Position numbers and translations under genes: made by a program. From Acidobacteriaceae bacterium (lineage in GTDB: Bacteria > Acidobacteriota > Terriglobia > Terriglobales > Acidobacteriaceae), in assembly GCA_025361625.1 (NCBI GenBank), contig JANYKL010000163.1, positions 1-39,180 on the forward strand: DNA of 39,180 bases, read 5' to 3'. Below the pieces are notes generated by a model. The model saw only the letters and a program-made list of their open reading frames with translations, made no database searches and was not told the DNA's origin. Positions 25,904 through 33,398 of the stretch are shown piece by piece (the stretch's first letter is position 1; every line of letters starts with the position of its first letter).

Positions 25904-28146
25904 ACGGTCCCCCCGAAGAGCGGATGTCTGAACTGCGGCAACTGTTTTTCGAAAGTGCTGGCGAGTTAGTCGAGAGACTTAACGATGAAGCCATGCAGCT
26001 CGAAAAAACTCCCGGCGACCGCGAGACTGCCCGGAGCCTACGGCGAACCGTTCATACTCTCAAGGGAGATTCCGCGGCTTGCGGCTTTCGCGAACTCAGC
26101 GAACTGGCGCATGAATTTGAGGACGTTCTCACGCTCGAGAACAGGGACCTGGAGGCGGCGGTTCCCCCGATCGCGCTCAAAGCTGCAGATGTATTCGCCG
26201 GGCTGCTGGACGCCTATCGCAACGAAACCAAGTTGCCTTCCATTCAATCTCTGCGCGCGGATATCGCTCGCCTGGCGCATCCCAGCCGCTCACCTGCCTC
26301 GAAAGCGAAAAATAAAAAAGCGGGTAAGGTCTCCGCAAAAAAGACGCACTGGACAGAGTACGAGCAACTGTCCCTGGCACGCGCGGCTGCGGCAAATAAG
26401 AAGATTTATCACGTTTTGGTGCAGATCGATCCGCAGTGCGCCATGCCCATCGCCGGGAGGCAAATGATTCAGTTGGCTTTGACGGAGCTTGGCGAGCTGC
26501 TGGCGATCTATCCCGCCGATGGCAGCCACCAGCCGGCAACGCAAATCGAAGCTGCAATTGCGTCCGAGAAGTCCGCCGAAGCCATCAAAGTCAAGTGCAG
26601 TATTCCAACAATTTCGACCGATGTGAAAGTGAAAATACTTCGCGTCGAAAGTCGCGGCGCCAGCCCTGCCCCACGGGCGATAAACGAAGAAGATAACGCT
26701 ACGCTGCAAGCCGAGGAAGCTGGCAGTACGGTAGCTGTCGGTTCTGAGACTGATGCAAGCGGCACCGCTACTTTGGAAGATTTCGCCGACACAAGCTCGA
26801 CACCGATCGAGGAATTTGCCTCCTTTCCAGCCGCTCACCTGGCTGACAAGCTGCTTCGGGTCGATGCTGAGCGAATTGATGGCGTTCTCAATTTGGTCGG
26901 CGAGTTGATTCTCGCAAAATCGATGCTCCAGCAAGCGCTCATCGAGTTCGGGCAACGTTTTCCGAAAGATGCCCTGCGAGGAAAGTTCTCTGACGCGATG
27001 GCGTTCCAGGGGCGTGTGCTGAACGACCTTCAACACTCCGTCATGAAGATTCGGATGGTACCGGTCGATCAATTGTTCCGCCGTTTTCCGCGAATCGTCA
27101 GAGACGTTGGAATTCAATGCGGCAAGGAAGTCAGGCTTTCGGTGAGGGGCGGGCAGACAGATTTGGATAAAAGTATTCTTGACTCAATCGCGGAGCCGCT
27201 TACGCACCTCGTGAGAAACGCAGTTGGTCACGGATTGGAAACTTCGGAAGAACGGGTTCGCGCCGGCAAAACTCCACAAGGCCAATTGAGGCTCTCGGCT
27301 TACCACCAGGGAAATCAGGTAGTGATTGAAATTTCCGACGATGGGCGCGGCATTCAGGTCGAAAAAGTGCGGCAGCGTGCGGTCGCACAAGGACTCATTA
27401 AAGCTGAAGCACTCGATCGGCTGACCGAGGCGGAGACGCTCGAACTGATCCTGGAGCCCGGGTTCTCGACAGCCGACGAAGTCACCGAATTGTCCGGCCG
27501 CGGGGTCGGATTGGACATCGTGCAGAGCGTTCTGACGCGGCTGAAAGGGACGGTCCAGATCGAAACCGTTGCCGGTAAAGGAACCACATTTCGTCTGCGC
27601 CTACCGCTGACGCTCGCAATTATCCGTGCCTTAATGTTCCGAGTTGATCACCGACTCTTCGCGCTCCCGCTCAATGCGATCTCTGAGATTGCGCGCACGG
27701 TTGAGGGCGAAATACGTCAGGTCGAACAATATGACGTGTTGCAGTTGCGCGACGACGTATTGCCTTTGCTGCGTCTCGGGTCAAAGCCTTTGTCCGGCCC
27801 AGACACCGCCCGGCGCAAGGTATTCGTACTTGTCATTCACAGCGGCGAGCGCAAGTTTGGCGTGATCGTCGATGCGCTGGAGGGCGAAGACGAATTGGTC
27901 ATCAAGGCACTCGACGATCAATCGGTTAAGACGGACCTGGTCAGCGGCGCTTCTATTCTAGGGGACGGCCGCGTAGTTCTGATTCTTAATATGATCGCGC
28001 TGATGGAGCGCTTTACGCGCGGCCGGGCAACCAATGCCGGGGCACTGACGTCGGGTCTTCTGTCGGGCTCCATTCTACCCGGGGTGACGGACGGCGGATC
28101 TCAGACAAGTCAAGAACTCAGACGGGCTGCAGGCAGTCAAGCATGA
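25900..28146 (+). CDS. cheA: Chemotaxis histidine kinase CheA
   Basis: CheA is the kinase of the chemosensory array; it phosphorylates itself and passes phosphate to CheY-type receivers and CheB. In 748 residues: Hpt (P1, about 10-115) with phosphorylated His 52 in RTVHTLKGDSAACGF; a linker with basic KAKNKK repeats; a P2-like receiver-docking domain (about 155-245, beginning YHVLVQIDPQCAMPIAGRQ); an acidic linker; the dimerisation domain (LVGELILAKSMLQ); the HATPase domain (N box LVRNAVGHGLE, DDGRGI, GRGVGLDIV); and the CheW-like P5 domain with LALIIRAL-type core and the final 30-residue tail. The Gly in the N box replaces the common Asp. The start is GTG 25900, overlapping cheR; ATG 25924 would remove eight residues only. 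It overlaps cheB by ATGA. Confidence 0.97.
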   Translation: MNGPPEERMSELRQLFFESAGELVERLNDEAMQLEKTPGDRETARSLRRTVHTLKGDSAACGFRELSELAHEFEDVLTLENRDLEAAVPPIALKAADVFAGLLDAYRNETKLPSIQSLRADIARLAHPSRSPASKAKNKKAGKVSAKKTHWTEYEQLSLARAAAANKKIYHVLVQIDPQCAMPIAGRQMIQLALTELGELLAIYPADGSHQPATQIEAAIASEKSAEAIKVKCSIPTISTDVKVKILRVESRGASPAPRAINEEDNATLQAEEAGSTVAVGSETDASGTATLEDFADTSSTPIEEFASFPAAHLADKLLRVDAERIDGVLNLVGELILAKSMLQQALIEFGQRFPKDALRGKFSDAMAFQGRVLNDLQHSVMKIRMVPVDQLFRRFPRIVRDVGIQCGKEVRLSVRGGQTDLDKSILDSIAEPLTHLVRNAVGHGLETSEERVRAGKTPQGQLRLSAYHQGNQVVIEISDDGRGIQVEKVRQRAVAQGLIKAEALDRLTEAETLELILEPGFSTADEVTELSGRGVGLDIVQSVLTRLKGTVQIETVAGKGTTFRLRLPLTLAIIRALMFRVDHRLFALPLNAISEIARTVEGEIRQVEQYDVLQLRDDVLPLLRLGSKPLSGPDTARRKVFVLVIHSGERKFGVIVDALEGEDELVIKALDDQSVKTDLVSGASILGDGRVVLILNMIALMERFTRGRATNAGALTSGLLSGSILPGVTDGGSQTSQELRRAAGSQA

Positions 28147-29246
28147 AAAAGAGCGTCCGAGTATTGGTGGTCGATGACTCAGCGCTCATGCGCAAACTGA
28201 TTCCTCGCATCCTTGAGCAAGACAGAACGGTAGAAGTCGTTGGCACCGCTATAGACGGCCATTTTGCCCTGAAAAAAATTGACGACCTGAAGCCGGATGT
28301 AGTGACGCTCGATCTCGAAATGCCGGGCATGAACGGAGTCGACACACTGAAGGCAATTACGCGGAAGCAGCGTAATTTACCGGTGATCGTAGTCAGTTCG
28401 CACAGCACCGCGGGAGCCGATATTACTCTCAAGGCATTGGGAATTGGCGCGTTCGACTTTGTTGCTAAGCCGACAAACGTTTCCGCACACATGCCGGAAA
28501 TCGCAACCGAACTGATTAAAAAAATACATGCGGCGGCGCAGAGCAGAGGAATACAGGCACAGTTCCTACCCGTTGAATCGCAGCCCGGAAGAACAACATC
28601 CCTAAGGCCGATCGCGCCGACTCACATTGTTGCGATCGGAGTTTCCACCGGCGGTCCGAACGCGTTGCAATACTTATTCTCGAAACTTCCGGGAGATTTT
28701 TCAGGAAGCATACTTGTGGTGCAGCATATGCCGGACGGCTTTACCGAGCTCTTTGCTAAGCGACTCGACGAATGCTGCCCCATCCGGGTGAAAGAGGCGC
28801 AATCAGGCGATCTTCTGGTTGCTGGACGCGCTCTGATCTGCCCGGGCAATCGGCACATGAAGGTCATGAAACTGCCATTAGGCAACGTGGCCCTGCTGTC
28901 GGACGAAGGTCCGGTGAACGGACACCGCCCCTCGGTGGATGTCTTGTTTCGCAGTGTCGCAGAAGTATTCGGCCCCCAAGCCATGGGATTGCTGATGACT
29001 GGCATGGGCGAGGACGGCGCCGCCGGCCTCGGAGAGATACGGGCCGCAGGCGGATTTACATTGGCCCAAAGTCAGCAGACTTGCGTCGTTTACGGCATGC
29101 CCAAAGCAGCGATCGAACGCGGCCACGCCATGCGGGTTGCCGATCTCCAGGATATGCCGAACATTTTGCAGGCCCAGTGTGCTCCCGAGCGCAGCCGGGC
29201 TGAAAACAGGGAGCTGAAGCGCGGCACAGGTGCCGGAAGTAACTAG
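28143..29246 (+). CDS. cheB: Chemotaxis methylesterase/deamidase CheB
   Basis: CheB removes methyl groups from the receptor when phosphorylated by CheA, giving adaptation with CheR. The 367-aa protein has a receiver (1-125; DD at 11-12, phosphoacceptor Asp 57, Lys in VAKPT) and a methylesterase domain from about 160. The catalytic triad is visible: Ser 168 in GVSTGGPNAL, His 195 in VVQHMPDGF and Asp 291 in MTGMGEDGAAGL. The ATG overlaps the cheA stop (28143-28146). A gap of 66 bases with a clear ribosome site follows before the next receiver gene. Confidence 0.97.
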   Translation: MKKSVRVLVVDDSALMRKLIPRILEQDRTVEVVGTAIDGHFALKKIDDLKPDVVTLDLEMPGMNGVDTLKAITRKQRNLPVIVVSSHSTAGADITLKALGIGAFDFVAKPTNVSAHMPEIATELIKKIHAAAQSRGIQAQFLPVESQPGRTTSLRPIAPTHIVAIGVSTGGPNALQYLFSKLPGDFSGSILVVQHMPDGFTELFAKRLDECCPIRVKEAQSGDLLVAGRALICPGNRHMKVMKLPLGNVALLSDEGPVNGHRPSVDVLFRSVAEVFGPQAMGLLMTGMGEDGAAGLGEIRAAGGFTLAQSQQTCVVYGMPKAAIERGHAMRVADLQDMPNILQAQCAPERSRAENRELKRGTGAGSN

Positions 29247-29312
29247 CGCTTACAAGAGTTATCTATCGAAAGTACCTGGATTTTGTTTAAGTGTTAATGG
29301 TGGAGGAAGGTT

Positions 29313-29753
29313 ATGGAAAAGTTTGTTGCTGTCAAACGAGCCGAAGACGGACAACCGGTTCGCTACCTGATTGTCGATGACTCCGTATTTGCCCGAAAAA
29401 ACCTTGCCCGCATGATTGAGAGCTTTGGCGGACAGATTGTTGGCGAAGCTGGCGATGGCGTCTCCGCGATTAAGGAGTACGAACGGTTATCGCCCGATAT
29501 CGTGCTGATGGATATCACCATGCCCCAGATGGAAGGTATCGAGGCGGCGGAGAAAATCGTCCGTAACCATCCCGGCGCGCGCATCGTTATGGTCTCCTCG
29601 GTCGGCTACCAGGAAAACATTGTTGCCGCGCTGCAGCGTGGCGCGCGTCACTTCGTACAGAAACCGGTGAAGCCCGAGGTTCTTTATGAAGTGATCAAGT
29701 ACGTTATGAAAGACGAGAGCACGCCGGCACGGGGCGCCGGAGCCGGAGTCTAG
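29313..29753 (+). CDS. cheY: CheY-like single-domain response regulator
   Basis: A 146-aa receiver with the acidic pair in IVDDSVFARKN, phosphoacceptor Asp 67 in IVLMDITMPQMEG, the Ser-Ser of MVSSVGYQ and Lys 117 in VQKPVKPE. The last 12 residues are a loose Gly/Ala tail. It is the expected output of CheA in this operon; whether it meets a flagellar switch, a pilus motor or another target is not shown, since no motility genes lie in the window. The ATG follows GGTGGAGGAAGGTT, the strongest ribosome site of the operon, which suggests high expression relative to its neighbours. CheX starts 3 bases after its stop. Confidence 0.92.
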   Translation: MEKFVAVKRAEDGQPVRYLIVDDSVFARKNLARMIESFGGQIVGEAGDGVSAIKEYERLSPDIVLMDITMPQMEGIEAAEKIVRNHPGARIVMVSSVGYQENIVAALQRGARHFVQKPVKPEVLYEVIKYVMKDESTPARGAGAGV

Positions 29754-29756
29754 TCA

Positions 29757-30269
29757 ATGCGGATGGATTTGATTCAACCCTTCATAAATTCCGCCGATGC
29801 TGTGCTGGCACAGGCTCTGGAATCGCCCGTGTCGATTGAAGATCTGAGCATGGAGCAGGAATCGTACCGGCGCCATGGCATCGCCGCCGAAGTAGCTCTC
29901 ACAGGAGAGATTGAAGGTCGCATCATTTTCGACGTTGACCTCGAGCTTGCAATTCAACTTGCGAGCCGCCTTGCGGGAATTGCCGTCGCCGAAACTGACG
30001 AGACCGTGGTCCGTGAAGCGGTGTGCGAGTTGGCCAATCAGATTATTGGGAATGCCGTTACAACATTGAACGATCAGGGCTTCCACTTCCATGTGCATCC
30101 CCCCTCGCTGCTTACCTCCGAGCTTGGAGGAAAAAGCAGTGAAGACACGGAAGCATTAGTGATGTGCTTGAGCACATCAAGCGGCAAAGTCTTTATGAAT
30201 GTCGCGCTGCTCTACCATCGCCGCCGGTCGAAAGAGCGTCACACAGTCGCCGGAATCAGTAGGGCCTGA
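29757..30269 (+). CDS. cheX: CheX-type phosphatase of CheY-P
   Basis: CheX dephosphorylates phospho-CheY and so ends the signal in bacteria without CheZ. The 170-aa protein has the CheC/CheX/FliY pattern: a β strand EVALTGEIEGRIIFDVDLE, helix AIQLASRLAG, then the active-site helix EAVCELANQIIGNAVTTL with the E-x2-N pair Glu 91 and Asn 94. Only one such helix is present, as in CheX rather than CheC. It starts 3 bases after the receiver gene stop (ATG 29757; ATG 29763 also possible), so the two are coupled: target and terminator of one signal. It ends the operon and faces the minus-strand lipoprotein gene. Confidence 0.9.
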   Translation: MRMDLIQPFINSADAVLAQALESPVSIEDLSMEQESYRRHGIAAEVALTGEIEGRIIFDVDLELAIQLASRLAGIAVAETDETVVREAVCELANQIIGNAVTTLNDQGFHFHVHPPSLLTSELGGKSSEDTEALVMCLSTSSGKVFMNVALLYHRRRSKERHTVAGISRA

Positions 30270-30324
30270 CTTCGAAGGTCATCAAGCAATATTCAATCTT
30301 TCAAAACAATTAAAAACCACAGTA

Positions 30325-30350
30325 GCGGAAAGTGACTTCCGCGCTTTTCC
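30325..30350 (+). terminator. Probable terminator of the chemosensory operon
   Basis: GCGGAA (30325-30330) pairs with TTCCGC (30337-30342) around AGTGAC, followed by GCTTTTCC. It lies 56 bases after the cheX stop and before the converging lipoprotein gene. The stem is short and the T run has only four bases, so strength is moderate. Confidence 0.45.
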
Positions 30351-30400
30351 CAGCAGCAGCGGGCTTGGGAAGACGCAGCAACGCGCTTCTGCAGAAGCGT

Positions 30401-31732
30401 CTATGGCCCAGCGATCAGGAATACAGGGTTCTGCGGAGGGTTGCCAAACCTCGTCCCTGCTGGTGCAGGCAGATTCCCGACGTAGGCCTCTTTGGAGGTG
30501 TCGATTATATTTACATTGCCACCATCGCAGCTTGACAGGTAAGCGCGCGAACTGTCTCCGGCCGAAGCCATCATCAGACGGAACCGGGTGGTGGAGCAAA
30601 AAGAGTCGAACGCCGCGAATCCAGGAATCGCAATGTTGCCTTTGATAGCGTTGCTTACCGCGTCAATCACCGTTACTTGCGGGCAGATGTTATGCGAAGC
30701 ATCTTCATAATACGAGCCGACGTAAACCCGGCTGCCGTCAGGCAAGGCTGTCACGGCGATAGTGTTTAAGGTGGTCACGGCGGTCGTGAAACAAGGGTCT
30801 CCGGTCGAAGCTCGCGATGTGGGTGCAATTGCCGGAATCAGGACCGGACTGCCGCTCAGCGGCTGCGGGATGGATTGCGAGGCGTCAAGCATCACCAGCT
30901 CTGATGCACCCGGAATATAGAGTCGGTTGAGATTTGCATCGTAGAGCATGTAGCTGGCGTTGGGAGCGGCAGGGCTCGTCCCAATCACAATGTCAGGACC
31001 GGCAGTCGACGTCGTGTCGATGGTACTCACGAGGCTGCTTGCCTGGTTGAGCACGTAGATGCGCTGGCTATCAGAACGTGCGTTCAACCATACCGGAGAA
31101 GAAAAGCCGGTAATTACAGATCGCAGCGAGCGATCACTCGTGTTGTATGAGCCGACGGTGTTGTCCCCCTGATTCGCCACATACAGCTTCTGCTGGTTCG
31201 GTGTTTCCGCCAGGGCAACAGGATTATTTCCGGCTGGAATCGTGTTGGTCACGGTGTCGCTGACTGTATTTACGACGCCGACCGATGGCGGTGTAAGCCC
31301 GGGCAACGTAACGTAGGCTTGACTCGCCTCTGTCGAAGCGACAAAGTTCGGAGCCGAATTCGGAGGCAAGCTGATCGTGCCCTTGCCGAAGATAAGAATG
31401 CTATTGAAGAGCAGTTTTGTGATCGATGCGGCCTGCACTCCGGGTGCGGCTTGATTTACGACCAGAATTTGGTTTGCAGTCTGCTGGACGGCATGCACGG
31501 GAGTAATTCCGACGTCATTGACGCTGATGTTCGTGTCGCCGGAGACGTCCACCACCATCGCTGTGCCCGGCACCGCCGTGCTGTTGTCGTTTATTGAGAC
31601 AACGGTGTGCGCAGCCTTGGGGTTGGGGAATATTGGAGGATTCGGAACGATAATTGGCCGGAAGGTTTCGCCGCAGCCAACCGACATTAAAAAGATAGAC
31701 AACACGAACCCCAGCCAGACAAACCGCTTCAT
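30401..31732 (-). CDS. Beta-propeller lipoprotein (YVTN/NHL-like)
   Basis: A 443-aa exported protein. The N-terminus MKRFVWLGFVLSIFLMSVGC is a type II signal with lipobox SVGC (Cys 20), so the mature chain is lipid-anchored. It then has a Pro-rich stretch and an Ig-like region (about 40-130), followed by repeated blades of the surface-layer type: QQKLYVANQGDNTVGSYNT, SQRIYVLNQASSLVSTIDT, SRVYVGSYYEDA, VTVIDAVSNAIKGNI and SRAYLSSCDGGNVNIIDTS. Such propellers usually bind protein or polysaccharide outside the cytoplasm. The ATG at 31732 follows AGGAGCGTGA. It is divergent from another propeller gene across 280 bp that should contain both promoters. Confidence 0.88.
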   Translation of the reverse strand: MKRFVWLGFVLSIFLMSVGCGETFRPIIVPNPPIFPNPKAAHTVVSINDNSTAVPGTAMVVDVSGDTNISVNDVGITPVHAVQQTANQILVVNQAAPGVQAASITKLLFNSILIFGKGTISLPPNSAPNFVASTEASQAYVTLPGLTPPSVGVVNTVSDTVTNTIPAGNNPVALAETPNQQKLYVANQGDNTVGSYNTSDRSLRSVITGFSSPVWLNARSDSQRIYVLNQASSLVSTIDTTSTAGPDIVIGTSPAAPNASYMLYDANLNRLYIPGASELVMLDASQSIPQPLSGSPVLIPAIAPTSRASTGDPCFTTAVTTLNTIAVTALPDGSRVYVGSYYEDASHNICPQVTVIDAVSNAIKGNIAIPGFAAFDSFCSTTRFRLMMASAGDSSRAYLSSCDGGNVNIIDTSKEAYVGNLPAPAGTRFGNPPQNPVFLIAGP

Positions 31733-32012
31733 TCACGCTCCTGAAAAAAGTTGAGTAGTGCGGAATCGTTATTGTATCGGGAACCGGGTCGCGAGGGGAA
31801 ATGAGCCGGAACCGACGCGATTGAGTGATGAGAAGCGTTGAGCAGTGACTTTGGTTGCTGGAGCCTCGGCCTATCTCTAGGCGCTACACGCTGCTTTTCA
31901 CGGCCTTATCCAGTTCACGAAAGGTCTGCGCGCCTGCGTATCTTGACTTCAGTTCAGTATTATTAGTTTATGGGGCCTCTGAGCTTTAGGGCGGCTCTCG
32001 GAGCGAATCTAG

Positions 32013-33032
32013 TTGCGTTCAAAGCTGACATCATTCTTCGTAACCGTAACATTTCTCGCGCTAAGCACGGTTTGCTTCCCTGCGTCAGAAGAACCGTTGC
32101 TTTATGTGGCAAACAGCCGCGACAACACGGTCTCTCTTATCAGTCTGGTTTCTTTCAAGCTGATTGGAGATATTCGGGTTGGCGATCACGTTCATGGAGT
32201 GACCATCTCTTCCGACGGCAAAAAAATGTTTACGACCAGCGAGGTCGACCGCACGCTGGTCACGTCCGATAGCGAGAGTCATAAGATTATCGGTACCGTC
32301 AAGGTTCCGGGAAAGCCTAACCAGATTGCGGTAACTCCCGACGGGCACTATGTTACCGTGCCGCTTCGGGATAGTGACGGAGTGGCCATCGTCGACGTGC
32401 AACAACAAAAATTGGTCAAAATGCTGCCGCTTAATGAGCCCCATAACTCACTCAATACGGGCAGCAATCGCTACATGTTTGTGAGTTCGATGGGTTCGAA
32501 CGAAGTTGCAGTGATCGACTTCGAAAAGATGGACTTCTCTGACCACATTCCCGTTGGGGGCCGGCCGCGGCCATTTGTTATTTCTAAAGATGGCAAGACG
32601 ATGTACGTGGCTCTGGCTAATCTGCATGGCTTTAATATCGTGAACATTGCGGACAAAAAGGTTATCCAGCGGGTTAAAATTCCGTCGGAACATCCGGGAC
32701 CACCGCGACCGCGAGACTTTGAGACGCCCGACACGGAAAGCCACGGATTGGTGCTAAGCGCCGATGAAAGCGAAGTCTGGGTGACCAGCATGCTCGACAA
32801 CAGCATCTACATTTACGATCTCCAGTCGAACAAAGTGGCGGGGCAGGTCAAGGTCGGGGACGGACCGAACTGGGTGGTCCTTTCTCCAGACGGAAAGCTT
32901 GTATGTGTCAGTAATACCGGCAGCGAAGACGTCTCCATCATAAATGCGAAAGAGCGGCGTGAGGTGGCGCGGGTCAAAGTTGGCAAGGCACCCAAGCGGA
33001 TTGCGGTGGCCGCTATGATCCAGCAACATTAA
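32013..33032 (+). CDS. Secreted YVTN-family beta-propeller protein
   Basis: A 339-aa protein with a Sec signal (LTSFFVTVTFLALSTVCFPA, about 5-24) and seven or so YVTN-type blades: PLLYVANSRDNTVSLISL, KMFTTSEVDRTLVTSD, HYVTVPLRDSDGVAIVDV, NRYMFVSSMGSNEVAVIDF, KTMYVALANLHGFNIVNI, SEVWVTSMLDNSIYIYDL and KLVCVSNTGSEDVSIINA. It has the YncE/40-residue repeat layout with no catalytic residues evident. Unlike its divergent neighbour it lacks a lipobox, so it should be free in the periplasm or outside. The start is TTG 32013 with GGAG nine bases upstream; no better start codon precedes the signal peptide. Confidence 0.88.
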   Translation: MRSKLTSFFVTVTFLALSTVCFPASEEPLLYVANSRDNTVSLISLVSFKLIGDIRVGDHVHGVTISSDGKKMFTTSEVDRTLVTSDSESHKIIGTVKVPGKPNQIAVTPDGHYVTVPLRDSDGVAIVDVQQQKLVKMLPLNEPHNSLNTGSNRYMFVSSMGSNEVAVIDFEKMDFSDHIPVGGRPRPFVISKDGKTMYVALANLHGFNIVNIADKKVIQRVKIPSEHPGPPRPRDFETPDTESHGLVLSADESEVWVTSMLDNSIYIYDLQSNKVAGQVKVGDGPNWVVLSPDGKLVCVSNTGSEDVSIINAKERREVARVKVGKAPKRIAVAAMIQQH

Positions 33033-33398
33033 GTTACGGCGCTTGTAGTGATCCGCAATCGGCGATAGAGTACTCATGCTCTCGCGATCTCCCAACCTTC
33101 TCCTCTCACCTCCAATTTGCGCGAAACAGCTGCATAGTGTGTGCAACTTAACGGGGTGCTGGGATGCCTACCCCTATATGTGGTGTTTTATTACTTGACC
33201 CATCCCTGCTTTCGCCGTTAAAGTTGGTCAAAGTTCTGGATGAATGTCCCGTCTAGGCGGGGGATTCCCAAACAAAGACCAGCGGGGAACCGAGGCAGTT
33301 AACAGCCCGACTGCTTGCGATTCGCCGTTTGCAGCGCCCTCCAGCCAAGCGCAAGCCGAGTCCACCGGACGCCTGCGTCCGCCTATAAAGGAGTCATT
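33033..33398 (+). other. 366-bp gap before smc: candidate promoter and leader
   Basis: No credible gene. TTGACC (33195-33200) and TTAAAG (33218-33223) are 17 bases apart and may be the smc promoter, leaving a leader of about 170 bases. The leader contains CCCG-TCTAGG-CGGG (33249-33262), a small hairpin. The smc ribosome site AAGGAGT (33388-33394) closes it. No riboswitch class was recognised. Confidence 0.35.

Noticed and set aside
25350-27240. Altered motifs in CheR (GCSTGQEPY) and CheA (RNAVGHG) as signs of inactivity
   Set aside because: Both variants are tolerated within their families and all other catalytic residues are present.
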